The notes under the pieces: model-generated | Database searches by the model: none | What the model saw: the letters and a program-made list of their open reading frames with translations, nothing else | What the model was told of the DNA's origin: nothing | Made by a program: the position numbers and the translations under genes | NCBI RefSeq assembly: GCF_026914185.1 | Contig: NC_070569.1 | Location: 4,526,001-4,590,000, forward strand | Length of the DNA stretch: 64,000 nt | Direction of reading: 5' to 3' | Source: Puccinia triticina | Lineage: Eukaryota; Basidiomycota; Pucciniomycetes; Pucciniales; Pucciniaceae | Part shown: one piece after another, positions 42,851-53,121 of the stretch | Layout of the letters: every line of letters starts with the position of its first letter | How positions within the stretch are numbered: the first letter of the stretch is position 1

Positions 42851-43131
42851 TAGGCCAATACTCTAATCCCCCCCTTTTATTTTCCTGCCACACGAAGTGG
42901 GAAGCGGATTGGAAGTGCACCCGCCTGGGGAGACGCCATGCGCGGCCGCCGCCCCCACCCCCCTTTTTGTTTTTCTTGTTCCATTTGTGTGAAACTCCAC
43001 GGATGTAATGGAAAAACTACCCTTATCTTACGGGAATAACCGAATAGGTTAAGAGAGCTGTATTGGAGTGCATCCCGATACGGGGGTGGTAACTAAGAGT
43101 GAGAAGTGGCGAGAGAGGTTCCTGATCGTAA

Positions 43132-44877
43132 ATGCGTTACTCCTTTTGTAATAACAGTGAGGAGGAAAACATAGAAACAGAAGAAGTAAGGTGCGCGGAC
43201 AATGAGATAACACTCAGCCGGGTGTGGCCTAAGGGAGTGACGTGCGAGATGGATATCCCGCGTTGGAAGGAAGCTTTAGAACAATCAAACTTGCTCCCGG
43301 AGTTCAAAGACGTCCTGATTGGCTTTGAGAAGGGCTTTGACCAAGGGATACCGCAACACACGATAGACGGTTACGAAGATTATTACACACCACCAAACCA
43401 TAGCTCAGCGTTACAAGCGCGAGAAAAAATAGAGGCGTCAATGAAGAAGGAGGTGGAAGAGGGACGGATGTACGGACCATATACACGAGAACAAGTGAAT
43501 ATGCAATTCCCTTTCTTTCAAACTAGCCCGTCAGGAGCAGTAATCAACGGAGACGGATCACTGCGACCAATAAACGACCTTTCTTTTCCCCACAGACGGG
43601 ATGGAATCCCATCAGTCAATTCGTTCGTGGATTCAGAAGAATTCCAAACCACGTGGGACGACTTTAATGTGGTTGCAAAATTCATAAAAAAGATAAAAGA
43701 ACCCATTCTGTTGGCAATTTTCGACTGGGAGAAGGCGTATTGGCAGATTCCGACGAGACCGGATCAGTGGCGATACCTGATGGTTCAAGATTTCGAGGGA
43801 GGGATCATGTTAGATACAAGAATTGCGTTCGGAGGGGTAGCAGGGTGCGGTTTGTTTGGACGACCGGCAGACGCGTGGAAGCGGATAATGATGGCAGAAT
43901 TCGATGTAATCACCATATTCAGGTGGGTAGACGACCATCTATTCGTGAAGCGAGCGGGGTCAGGCCTGCGTATGACGGACGTGGTGAAGAGGTCCGACAA
44001 ACTTGGCGTAAAGACGAATAAGGAAAAATACGCGCCGTTTGCCGAAGAGCAAAAGTTTGTGGGCTTCGTGTGGAACGGAACCGAGAAAACTGTCCGACTC
44101 CCGGAGGAGAAACTAGAAAAACGCATAGCGCAGGTACTAGTATTCCTAGAAAAAGGCGCAGAGTTTTGGTACAACAAGGTGGAAGTCATTGCGGGGAGGC
44201 TAAATCACGTGTCCTATATCCTCCCTCAACTACGATGCTACTTATGCGGCATATACCGGTGGCTGAAAAGCTGGGTATACAAGGACAAAACGCGACCTCT
44301 GCCGAAAGACGTGGAAGAGGATCTAACGGTTTGGTTATCAACTCTCAGAAACTTCGAACCAACACGCTTAATTGCGTCGCCGGAGCCAACAGAAGTAGGC
44401 TGGGTAGGTGACGCCTCAACTAGCTTCGGCATAGGAGTTCTAATCGGGAAGAAATGGGCGCAATTCTTCCTCAAGTCACGCGAGGAGTTAGAGAAAGGGA
44501 TCGCCATTGAACTCAATATTGAAGAAGAAAGGATATCACGCCTTGAGACCATTGCGGTGAGGCTAGGAGTGATGATGCTGATTAAACTCGGTGCAAGACG
44601 CGGGAAGAATTTTATTGTATGGACGGATAACACAATGACGGAGACGGTGATAAACAAAAGGAAATCAAAGGACAAGTTTGTAAATGAAGAATGGAAGGTC
44701 ATCCAAGGGATACTCATAGAGAAGCAGATTAATCTAGTAGCCAAGAGAGTGGTTTCAAAGGAAAACCGGGCCGACGCGCTCTCACGAGGATCCCGGAAGA
44801 ACCATAGCAGATGCAACCAAATCATAATAGAAGTACCTAATGACTTGAAGAATTTGATAGAACAAGTAGTAATGTAA
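43132..44877 (+). CDS. DIRS-like reverse transcriptase/RNase H
   Basis: 581 uninterrupted residues. RT motifs: FFQTSPSGAVINGDGSLRPINDLS, AIFDWEKAYWQIPTRPDQW (first Asp), RIAFGGVAGCGLFGRPADAW and FRWVDDHLF (catalytic Asp-Asp, about residue 266), then FVGFVWNG. RNase H: VGDASTSFGIGVLIG, ISRLETIAVRLG, FIVWTDNTMTE and KENRADALSRG. The AYWQIP...FG.....R.AD.W pattern is that of DIRS/PAT-type, not Ty3 or copia. DIRS elements encode a tyrosine recombinase; none is seen between here and the right LTR, and no integrase either, so mobility would depend on other factors. Confidence 0.75.
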   Translation: MRYSFCNNSEEENIETEEVRCADNEITLSRVWPKGVTCEMDIPRWKEALEQSNLLPEFKDVLIGFEKGFDQGIPQHTIDGYEDYYTPPNHSSALQAREKIEASMKKEVEEGRMYGPYTREQVNMQFPFFQTSPSGAVINGDGSLRPINDLSFPHRRDGIPSVNSFVDSEEFQTTWDDFNVVAKFIKKIKEPILLAIFDWEKAYWQIPTRPDQWRYLMVQDFEGGIMLDTRIAFGGVAGCGLFGRPADAWKRIMMAEFDVITIFRWVDDHLFVKRAGSGLRMTDVVKRSDKLGVKTNKEKYAPFAEEQKFVGFVWNGTEKTVRLPEEKLEKRIAQVLVFLEKGAEFWYNKVEVIAGRLNHVSYILPQLRCYLCGIYRWLKSWVYKDKTRPLPKDVEEDLTVWLSTLRNFEPTRLIASPEPTEVGWVGDASTSFGIGVLIGKKWAQFFLKSREELEKGIAIELNIEEERISRLETIAVRLGVMMLIKLGARRGKNFIVWTDNTMTETVINKRKSKDKFVNEEWKVIQGILIEKQINLVAKRVVSKENRADALSRGSRKNHSRCNQIIIEVPNDLKNLIEQVVM

Positions 44878-45376
44878 TGGAAAATCTCCGCGCGGAGGCG
44901 CAAGGGTTACAAAAACACGGTAGCTAGAGTTGGGTGTGGATAGGCTAGCTCCAAGCAGGGCTCCAGTTCCCTGGAGTTACGGGTCGGGCTCGGACCTTAG
45001 GGAGATGTCCCTATACAGCCTGGATGGAGGGGAGTTGACCTAAAGGCACACGCCCCCCTCTCCTCTCAAGGCCAGGCCAGCAGAGATCAAATCTGCACAC
45101 GGCAGGCAAAGAGAGAGAGAAGAGGATTCCATCCCCCCACAACCCATACTCGAGTAGCTTGGAGATAACAGGTATCTCAGGCTACTCTAGACGACTAAAA
45201 GGAATTTATCCTAGATTAGTTGTTGAAAGAGTCAACTAGGAAAATGCGCCATGAAGCGCAACAGGAATAAATTCCTCAGCGGGCTGCAAACATAGCGGCA
45301 GATTGGAGAAGTGAGAAGAGGTCTACCTGTGTGGTTTAATTTCTTACAGAAATCCAACCCTTTTGGTGGTAGGGAA
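44878..45376 (+). other. 3' non-coding part of the DIRS-like cassette with RNA-like secondary structure
   Basis: No ORF. Contains a stem-loop at 45152-45187 (GAGTAGC..GAGATA / TATCTC..GCTACTC) and a branched fold at 45200-45276 (outer stem AGGAATTTAT/ATAAATTCCT enclosing TAGTTG/CAACTA and TGCGC/GCGCA hairpins). Ends in a purine-rich GGTGGTAGGGAA beside the LTR, a possible polypurine tract. Confidence 0.55.
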
Positions 45377-46307
45377 TGTCAGCCTTAGAGTCAACTCAGC
45401 TGACCTAAAGTCTGCCTTTTTCCACTTTTTACATATGAATTACTTCATATCTTTTTCATCTTAAGAGATAACCTTGTTTAGACTTCATATCCTGTTTCCT
45501 CATGCAATTTTAACCCTAGTTACAACTTACCAATTCTTTGTAACTATGCTCCTTCCCTGAGTTATTGAGTTGTGGCACGCATGCGCAGTTATGACGTGTC
45601 AGCGCTACCAGGCGCGCCAAACCACATGTACATATGTAAATTACATAAGCAAACTGTGAAAATTTTCGTAGTCAAGATCCCCCTTGCCTGAGGCGGATCT
45701 ACAGACTTCAGCACACCAGAACCACACCCCAGATAACCCCAGGATCACCACCAAAGAGTTTACAACACTCCCAGTATACCTACCGTCACAGGCGCCTAGG
45801 ATATTGACAGTAAGTAACCTTTTTCACTGAACCTTGTTTATCTCAGAGGTACAACTCTGTGTCTTGCTTGATCTGTTCTTTCCTGCAGGCCTTTGCCTTC
45901 TCTTGATCACAGGGCTGTCCCTCCATAACTGCTGGCCTTTGCCTTATCTTGATTAAAGGGCTGTCCCTTAGGTTTCCCTTTAAGAACCTTGACTATCCAG
46001 AAGGAAGCTAAAAAATTGTGGCTGGATTAAATTTATCTAATCCAGAGACCCTCCACGTTTCTTTGGTGAGAGGAGGCTGTAGCACTCTCTAGCACAGCTT
46101 GGCAGCACTCTTCTGAAGAGGTAGCATTGCCAGTGGACGTGCATTCCCACCAGAATAACCTTGAATATCTGCTCATCTTAATCCTGCTCAGTTTCTCTCT
46201 CTCTTTCTCTCTTTCTCTCATAATTGTATTTTCTTTATCCAAAGAAATCCAATTATTCCCCCTTTCTTTCTTGTGTCCTGCTGTCACTAAAGAGACTCAG
46301 GCTGACA
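45377..46307 (+). repeat. LTR element 3, right LTR
   Basis: 931 bp, same length as the left LTR, ends GGCTGACA followed by the TCTGC target duplication. Confidence 0.92.
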
Positions 46308-46312
46308 TCTGC

Positions 46313-46463
46313 GCTAAGTAGAATTGGGTGCCTGAGCATTTTGGCGAGCCAGTCGGCCATTTTGACGGCGATTTTGACCAGTATTATTGGGTTGTCTGGT
46401 TTGAGAGGTTTCTTGCGGGGCTGCTGGACCTGTTGATTGGGAAGGGTTGTTTGATTGAGACAT
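46313..46463 (-). pseudogene. Harbinger second gene, N-terminal exon piece
   Basis: From ATG 46463: MSQSNNPSQSTGPAAPQ, Gln/Asn-rich, ending NAQAPNST then TAG and the element 3 target site; continues at 34758. Confidence 0.65.
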
Positions 46464-46748
46464 GAGGAACAAGGGGGTTGGGTTTTTAGGAGGGTAAATG
46501 TGTATTGTGAGTGTAAGCCTGGGGTTTTATATATACCTGTAGCACCGTTGTGCATTGGAAGGGGTGCTGCATGTAACTCCTTGGGTTGAGAGCTGCCATT
46601 GCAGTTCAGTGGTGAGGGTGGGTCAGTCTCCTTGATGGCATTATCGCCGAGGATGGGCAACTTTTCTCAAGTGTAATTTTATGGATCTATGAGGCAGGGA
46701 GGTTTGGTGTTCGGGGGGTGCATAAATGTTTTTTTCAAAAAAAATATG

Positions 46749-46790
46749 TTTATGAATTTATGGATCTATGCAGTTCAACTTTGAACACCC
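46749..46790 (-). repeat. Right Harbinger terminal inverted repeat
   Basis: Reverse complement of 14326-14367 with one mismatch; flanked by TTA. Confidence 0.85.
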
Positions 46791-47784
46791 TTACTACAAA
46801 CATGACACATAGACTATTACAAAATTTTTGAGTTTATTATCCGCCATAACGGGCCAATAGGCAAACAAAAAGAGAGCAAAACCAGGGCAAGAGACGAGGG
46901 AGGAGCAAGCGAGCAAGGAACAATGGAGGAAGGAGCAATGGAGCAATGGGGGCAGGAGCAAGAAGAGAGGATGGAGGAGGCAGAGAGGGAGGGAGGAGCA
47001 ATGGAAGGAGGATGGAGGAGGGATGGAGGGAAGAGCATGGAGGGATGGAGGGAGGAGTGAGAAGCAAGGATGGGAGGAGGATGAGGGGGGGACTTGAGAC
47101 TTGGGAGGACAAGAGCATGCCTTTGTACTCTCAAGTCAAGAAGCAGGTGACATCACCCCTGCTGTTCAAAGTTGCCCCAAGGACTGGTGCACAGGACCGA
47201 CTGCCATCTGCCCGGGAAACTGACCAAGTTGAGCAGCTCCCAACAGGTCTGGCATCATGACCAAATATTTATGCCAGGGTCGGGTCCAACATCACATCCT
47301 GGCTGTCACAGATGGGGCAGCCTGTTGTCTGCAGGGCCCTGATCAGGCAATTTGCCGTCATCTGGGGTCATTTTGGCGTCAATCCGGCCCGCACATTGGC
47401 TGGACGGGCTGGATTGTCCTCAATTGCTCCCGCCATGTATAAAGCTTGGACCGGAGATTTTTTTTGAATTTTGTTATTCCCGCTTAGTATGGGGTTACAG
47501 TTCAACTGATGGGGTATTGTTTCTGAATTAAACCCATCCAAGCTGTCAAAGTTTGTCAGGTGTCAATCAAGTTTGCCAATTGGCAATTGGCAAAGCCGCC
47601 TTCCCGCCCAATCTTTAAAGCAACTCTCCCATCACATAAACGGTAAGTCGTTTGCTCCCGACTCCCAGCTATCTCATTCCCTCAACACCCCCCCCCAACC
47701 CCATTTGGAATCTGCCGCCCCCGCCGCCCCCCCCTCAGGACAAAATCCCCAGAATTTGTAACAGAGTTGCCAGCTGTAGATCAG
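46791..47784. other. Gene-free region with a purine-rich tract
   Basis: 46880-47110 is a GGAGGAGCAATGGAG-type purine-strand tract, imperfectly repetitive; open frames on both strands across it are composition artefacts. 47120-47784 has no recognisable coding content and may be the flank of the Tc1 relic. Confidence 0.5.
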
Positions 47785-48889
47785 ATGGTTTACGTATTGT
47801 ACAATCCCCAGATCAAGGCTGTTGTGGTCAGAATGTCAATCAAGGGCCATACTAGAGATCTCCGAGTGGACCCGGGTACCTGTGGCGGGTACGGGTACCT
47901 GCGGTCATTTTGGGCATATTTAGATACCCGAACTTGGACCCGGCACCCGTAGGGCGGTGTGAGAATGAAAGCTGGTTGGCTGGTGAAGAATGTCCGCTAA
48001 CCGCCTCCTTCAAGAATATTGATGTCCGGGCTGTGTGATTGTCGGTAACTTGGCTCCGCACTGCTACTTTCTGCTAGCCTTCAGCGCTCCTCTACTGAGC
48101 CTGATCTATAGCGTAATAATCCGCAAGTGAATAAAGCTCCGCACGTTGTAAGCACAAAAATCCGCAAGTAACTCTTGAATAAGGATAAGAACACAGATAA
48201 TCCTCTCAATAACTCTCGTACGTCCGTAGTTATAAGTACAAAATGATGAGTGAAATCCCTAAATAATTCCATAGGATGAGAAGAAGAATACAAGAGTCCC
48301 CTTCCGTCCTCCCCTCCGCGCACATCGCCTTTCCCACCCGATCCTGCACGTCTGACACTTTCCCGCACTAGTCCGCCTACTCCGCCCGCTATCCCGCTCG
48401 TCACTTTCCCAGACTCTGCTCCTCTCCGACGCTTGCCCTCCCACCGTCCTCTGTCTAGCCCCCGTCAGTCGTTCTCTTGCCACCGCCTTCACCCCGGTTC
48501 CACCCGCTCGGGCTGTCATGGCTCACCCGCTGACGCGCCGCTGCTACCAGTCCACGTGTGTAGTCCCGCCGCAGTCCAGCCCTGTCTTTTTCTGCTCCGA
48601 TCCAAACATCCGATCCGAATCTGCGATCCGCAATCCGCAATCTGCAATCCGCAATTTGTGCATTCCGGTCCGCGCGTGACTTTTCCGTAAGCTTTCTTAG
48701 CGTGCTTTCCTGACCTCATCCTCAGTGCTTATGTCACCGGAATGCACCCTGCCTGAGCGGCTTTGTGCATTCCCCACCCGCGCTATCCCCGCGTGGACAT
48801 TCTACCGCGCTCGCCTATATAAATCACCACAGCGGGTAACGGCGGTACCCGTGGCGGGTATCATGGGCATTACCTATGATTCAACCCTC

Positions 48890-49500
48890 TAGCCGGTCTA
48901 TGCCAGCTTTGAGGGTGGTGTAACCTCTTGATGACCAACACAGACCGGTCATCAAGGGTGTATATACCCTCTTGATGCCTGACCTGGGCCAGGTATTGAG
49001 AGGGTGTATGTATACCCTCTCAATGTCCGGTCTGTGCTGGACACCAAGAGGGCATACAGTCTTGATGACTGGCACAGACCAGACATTGAGAGGGTGTGTG
49101 TATACCCTCCCAATGTCCGGTCTGTGCTGGTCATTGAGAGTTTACACCACCCTCAAAGCCGGCATAGACCATCATTGAGGGTGTATATACCCTCTTGATG
49201 CCTGACCTGGGCCAGGTATTGAGAGGGTGTATGTATACCCTCTCAATGTCCGGTCTGTGCTGGACACCAAGAGGGCATACAGTCTTGATGACTGGCACAG
49301 ACCAGACATTGAGAGGATGTGTGTATACCCTCCCAATGTCCGGTCTGTGCTGGTCATTGAGAGTTTACACCACCCTCAAAGCCGGCATAGACCATCATTG
49401 AGGGTGTATATACCCTCTTGGTGCCCGGTCTGGGCTGGATATCAAGAGGGTATGTCTGCCTGTGAATTCTTGATGTCCAGTCTGGGCCGGACATCAAGAG
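48890..49500. repeat. 223-bp tandem repeat made of palindromic sub-units
   Basis: The block starting near 48966 recurs at 49189 (period 223) almost unchanged, followed by a partial third copy. Each copy alternates ~32-bp units such as CTCTTGATG.CCGGTCTG and their reverse complements, so single strands can fold extensively. Open frames here are repeat artefacts. Confidence 0.85.
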
Positions 49501-49889
49501 TTTTTTTTTAAAAAAAAAGTGAAATTTGGCCTATGGCATTGCACACTATGAATCTGGGTAACATCCACGTGACATGGGGCGTACACAATAATTATGACAA
49601 ACACAACTACAGGATTGCTAGTGTTATGAGAGGTGGAGGTGGAGATTGATGAAAACAAGATAACAGGAGAGAAGGGGAAGGAAACATTGAAAGATTGAAA
49701 GAGGGGGGGGGTTGGGTCTGGTAATCCAGGGAGGTCAAATCATTGAGGGAGTTGTTCAGAGAATTGGTTGGAGTTGATGAGGAATTTTGCCAATGCCACC
49801 TCAGCTCTTTGATTGCCAAGGACCAAGTCGAGTCTATCCGCTCTGAAACAGATTTGTAAGAGCCGCAGGTGTCTTCGCAATGCCCTCCT

Positions 49890-50115
49890 CTGGACATCGA
49901 GAGTGTTATATGCCCTATTGGTGTCCAGCACATACCGGACATTGAGAGGGCATACATACACCCTCCCGATGTCTGCTCTGTGCTGGACATTGAGAGTGTA
50001 TGCCCCCTTGGTGTGCATCACATACCGGACATCAAGAGGGCATACATACACCCTCTCAATGTCCGGTGTATGCCCTCTTGGTGTCCAGCATGTGCTGGAT
50101 ACCGAGAGGGTTAGG
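49890..50115. repeat. Second palindromic repeat block
   Basis: Further copies of the same 30-35 bp family (TGTCCAGCACATACCGGACAT, CCCTCTCAATGTCCGG), again alternating in orientation, separated from the first block by about 390 bases of unique sequence. Confidence 0.75.
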
Positions 50116-50571
50116 TTAGCAGGGGCCATGATTGCGCTGCAAAAGGTTGTCCGCGACTGCTTGTCTCCAGATCTTTTGCAGCGGGTACCTGGACGGGTAC
50201 CTGTTATCCAAAATTTACGTACCCGGACCCGCACACGGCACCCGCGGGCAGGTACCCGCCCACGGATACCGGGTACCCACGGGCAATCTCTAGGCCATAC
50301 CCGGGACTTCATCCAAAGCACACCAGGCCATCAAATCTCAAAACAGTTGTTCAATTGGTGGCTTTATATTTATTGTCAAACCAAATCTGGAGGAGTACGA
50401 GCTCCTTGGTTGCCCCAGAACTTTGACCACCAAGGAAGCAGCCTTTATGGTCCAGCTGGTACGCGAAAAGCCCAGTTTATTCTTGAACAAGTTACGCGAG
50501 CGACTTTACGACTCAAGTGGCACTCTACTTAGCATGAGTGTGGTTCATGAGAACCTCGTTGTCAGCCTGTA

Positions 50572-52061
50572 GGTAACTAACCGTGTCTGAGAGGGTTGTT
50601 ACTAGCAAGATGATAGTGTAAGATCCCAAGGATGGACCAATGGGTTCGTGGTAAGACCTGTAAAAGGTTTCACTCTATCAGTAATCTTGACTGAGAGGCT
50701 TGCTCAATTAAGGCGCATCCAGATCAACACAGGGTGTTAATAGGCATCCAAGGAATAACTCAACTTGGGTTCGTGGTTTTACCTACAGAAAGGTAAGGGT
50801 AATCAAGAGTTGATGTTATTCCTGAATTGAAAGATGGTTGAGAATGAAGGCACTGTTTAACTATGTATGTGTTAAACCTTGCTATAATAATATTCTGAGG
50901 GATAAACAGTCCTGGGGGGCATGTTTATATAGAGGGGAAAGAGCAGGAGGGAACATGTGGCGCTTGGAGGCGCTTCAGGACCAGGGGGGAGCTGGAAGCG
51001 CTCAAGGGAAGCAGATCCTCACGAGGATCAACATTGGAAATGATCAAAGCAGTGTAATGATCAGTACTGATCCTAGATCAGTAGCAGTGCACATTAGCTG
51101 ATCATAACCAATCATTGATTCCATTCAGTGCTCTTTGAATTGGATTACATCATGTATTGTTTATTTATTTATATCATAACCAATATGTTATGGAAATAGG
51201 AACTGAGGCGTAACAGGGGATAAATGAGTGATACCTGTCTTGGGGTATTTCACGTGTACAGTAATATTACAATGTATTGTAATCTTACTGTTTGCACGTA
51301 AGTTAACTCTCATAACAACAGTACATTATGGTAACTGTATTTAACTACGGTTATCTGTAATGTGATGTATAACAAGAGTACCTTCTTAAGCCTGTATCTA
51401 ATGATATACATCTAAGTTCACTAAAACCTGTAACTCATGGAACTTTGGTTCAAGGGTTTCCCCTCATCAAAACCAAAAAAACCAGGAGTTTTAACTCAGT
51501 AGGGCTGGTGCAAATCCCGCTAACCAGTACCCTAAGCCCCCATTGCCTTTGACACTCCCCTGTGGCTTTAAAGTGCCTAGGTGGGGGAGCGTGGGGGGAA
51601 ACCGTTGGTGAAAATGGAGGCCCTATTGATACTCTTTTCTACTGGAAGGCCTTTCCAGTTGGTAGGGTTTACAGCCCTTTTGAAAGGAAGGGAAGGACCC
51701 TGGAAACCCCCGATAAATGAGCGGCATGAAAATGTATGAATTTTTGCATTTTTTTGCAAAATGGTATGAATTGGCTTTGAAACCCAAAAGGGTACGCATG
51801 GAACACCAAATAAATGTATGAATTTTCAATGAAATTCAGGTAAGTTGGCCAAAACCCGTAAATCCCCGCTTAAAATCGGGTTTTTCGGGACCCCCGGTTG
51901 GATTTAAGCTCAAGCGTACACATGAAAATGTATGAATCAGCCAAAAAACCCCATTCCCCGGTGCCCCCCGATGTATGAATTTAGGCGAAATTCAGGAATT
52001 TACATGCCACCCATTTATAGGGGGTTTCCAGGGTCCTGGAAGGGATTCCCTCCAGTCAGAT
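50572..52061. other. Gene-free region, possible solo LTR and short repeats
   Basis: 50615-51210 has LTR-like features (TGTAAGATCC start, TATA-like TTTATATAGAGG near 50925, a TGGGTTCGTGG repeat at about 50640 and 50767, possible end GGCGTAACA) but no target duplication was found. 51700-52000 carries about five copies of ATGTATGAATT. No gene. Confidence 0.4.
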
Positions 52062-52617
52062 AGGCTGTAGAGCCTCTTCGCCTGAAATGATTTACTTCCG
52101 GTCAAAGAAGCTGTAGAGCCCCTTCGACTGGAAGGGAATCCTTCCAGTCAAAGAGGCTGTAGAGATCCTTTGACTGGAAGGGAATCCTTCCAGTCAAAGA
52201 GGCTGTATAGCCCGGAAGGGAATCCTTCCAGTCAAAGAGGCTGTATAGCCCCCTCGACCGGAAGGGAATCCTTCCAGTCAAAGAGGCTGCAGAGCCCCTT
52301 CGACTGGTAGGGAATCCTTCCAGTCGAAGAGGCTGTAGAGCCCCTTCGACCGGAAGGGATTCCTTCCAGTCAAAGAGGCTGTAGAGCCCCTTCGACCGGA
52401 AGGGAATCCTTCCAGTCGAAGAGGCTGTAGAGCCCCTTCGACCGGAAGGGAATCCTTCCAGTCGAAGAGGCTGTAGAGCCCCTTCGACCGGAAGGGAATC
52501 CTTCCAGTCAAAGAGGCTGTAGAGCCCCTTCGACCGGAAGGGAATCCTTCCAGTCGAAGAGGCTGTAGAGCCCCTTCGACCGGAAAGGAATCCTTCCAGT
52601 CGAAGAGGCTGCAGAGC
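52062..52617 (+). repeat. 46-bp minisatellite, left part, about 13 copies
   Basis: Unit: GAGGCTGTAGAGCCCCTTCGA-CCGGAAGGGAATCCTTCCAGTC-(A/G)AA. Left-most copies are diverged, central ones near identical. Each unit holds the inverted repeat GACTGGAAGG-GAAT-CCTTCCAGTC. Interrupted at 52617 by LTR element 4. Confidence 0.93.
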
Positions 52618-53085
52618 TGTGAGGCCCGGCCTACTATTCAGTTAGCTATATATTGGCTATGAAGTTTATCCAAGAGGACAACTCGCCGGTGCTTGAATAG
52701 TAAGTCGATCTTTTAAGTTTATCGGGATGTTCGATCAACTTAAGAATGATAATAAAGCTTTTGTTTGTATATTTGAGAATGATTTTCTCGGATTTATAGT
52801 ATGTAACACTTTTGAAGAACTTTATTTGACAAAGAATATCGCGATGGGAAAGAGAGAAAAGAGAGCAACAAGATTTGAGAAGGAGACAAAGATAACTCGA
52901 AGAGAAATCACAATTCGAGTGACGTCATAAAATGAACACGTCATAGCTATGACGATCGCATTACATCATTCCAATCTAACAGGAACTCCGATGCTCAATC
53001 GAAACTACCAAATTAGACAAATCTTAAGCCATAAGTTAGTATAATAATGCCCAGAAAGCCATAAAGCTTCACGGCATCCGTTACA
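52618..53085 (-). repeat. LTR element 4, 3' LTR
   Basis: 468 bp; matches 58477-58941 except for a 3-base indel and a few substitutions. Confidence 0.92.
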
Positions 53086-53121
53086 AAATTAGCCTTGCCT
53101 ACTATATCCCAAATAGTCTAA

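Larger units (their letters stand above)
34759..46307 (+). mobile_element. LTR element 3: chimaeric retroelement with three LTRs
   Basis: 11.5 kb with near-identical 931-bp outer LTRs (34759-35689, 45377-46307; about three differences) and a perfect 5-bp target duplication TCTGC (34754-34758, 46308-46312). LTR ends carry inverted TGTCAGCC/GGCTGACA. Inside are a third, diverged LTR of the same family (39813-40685), a Ty3-type gag joined by deletion to an integrase tail, a GC-rich Pro/Gln-rich ORF, and a DIRS-like gag plus RT/RNase H cassette. Strand is given by these genes. Confidence 0.85.
14326..46790. mobile_element. PIF/Harbinger DNA transposon, inflated by nested LTR elements
   Basis: Bounded by 42-bp terminal inverted repeats (14326-14367 and 46749-46790, one mismatch). 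Flanking triplets are TAA on the left and TTA on the right, close to the TWA target typical of the superfamily but not identical. Inside are a DDE_4-type transposase (plus strand) and a Myb/SANT-like second gene (minus strand), the classic two-gene layout. Removing LTR element 1 (15482-32182) and element 3 (34759-46307) leaves about 4.2 kb, a normal size. Both genes are broken by the insertions and by point damage, so the element cannot move on its own. Confidence 0.85.
47853..50292. mobile_element. Non-autonomous hAT-type element with palindromic repeats
   Basis: Ends TAGAGAT...ATCTCTA with GGGTACC-rich inverted termini, flanked by a perfect 8-bp target duplication GGCCATAC (47845-47852 and 50293-50300), the hAT hallmark. 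2.44 kb, no transposase. The duplication sits inside the Tc1 relic, whose reading rejoins across it. An internal terminus-like sequence near 48845-48880 hints at a nested or composite copy. Confidence 0.8.
47785..50571 (+). pseudogene. Tc1/mariner-IS630-type transposase relic, split
   Basis: 47785-47852 reads MVYVLYNPQIKAVVVRMSIKG, aligning with the start of the intact transposase at 14029 (MVYRPHPPATKIAVVQMSQQG). After a hAT-type insertion it resumes at 50301 and, after frame changes, reads LTTKEAAFMVQLVREKPSLF and LRERLYDSSGTLLSMSVVHENLV, matching LTRDECNFMIELVRSEPGLF and following in the intact gene. It then stops; the DDE half is missing. Confidence 0.8.

Noticed and set aside
45200..45276. 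Hammerhead or other known ribozyme
   Set aside because: The CUGAUGA and GAAA core was not found; only a generic branched fold can be claimed.
14323..46793. Exact 3-bp TWA target duplication for the Harbinger element
   Set aside because: Flanks are TAA and TTA, not identical; reported as uncertain.
46817..47134. Ser/Pro-rich frames near 46.8-47.1 kb
   Set aside because: Arise from a purine-strand low-complexity tract.
48972..49401. Repeated ~68-codon ORFs
   Set aside because: They track the 223-bp palindromic repeat and lie on both strands; no coding signal.
50615..51210. Solo LTR of a copia-type element
   Set aside because: LTR-like start, TATA-like box and end are suggestive, but no target duplication or second copy is visible.
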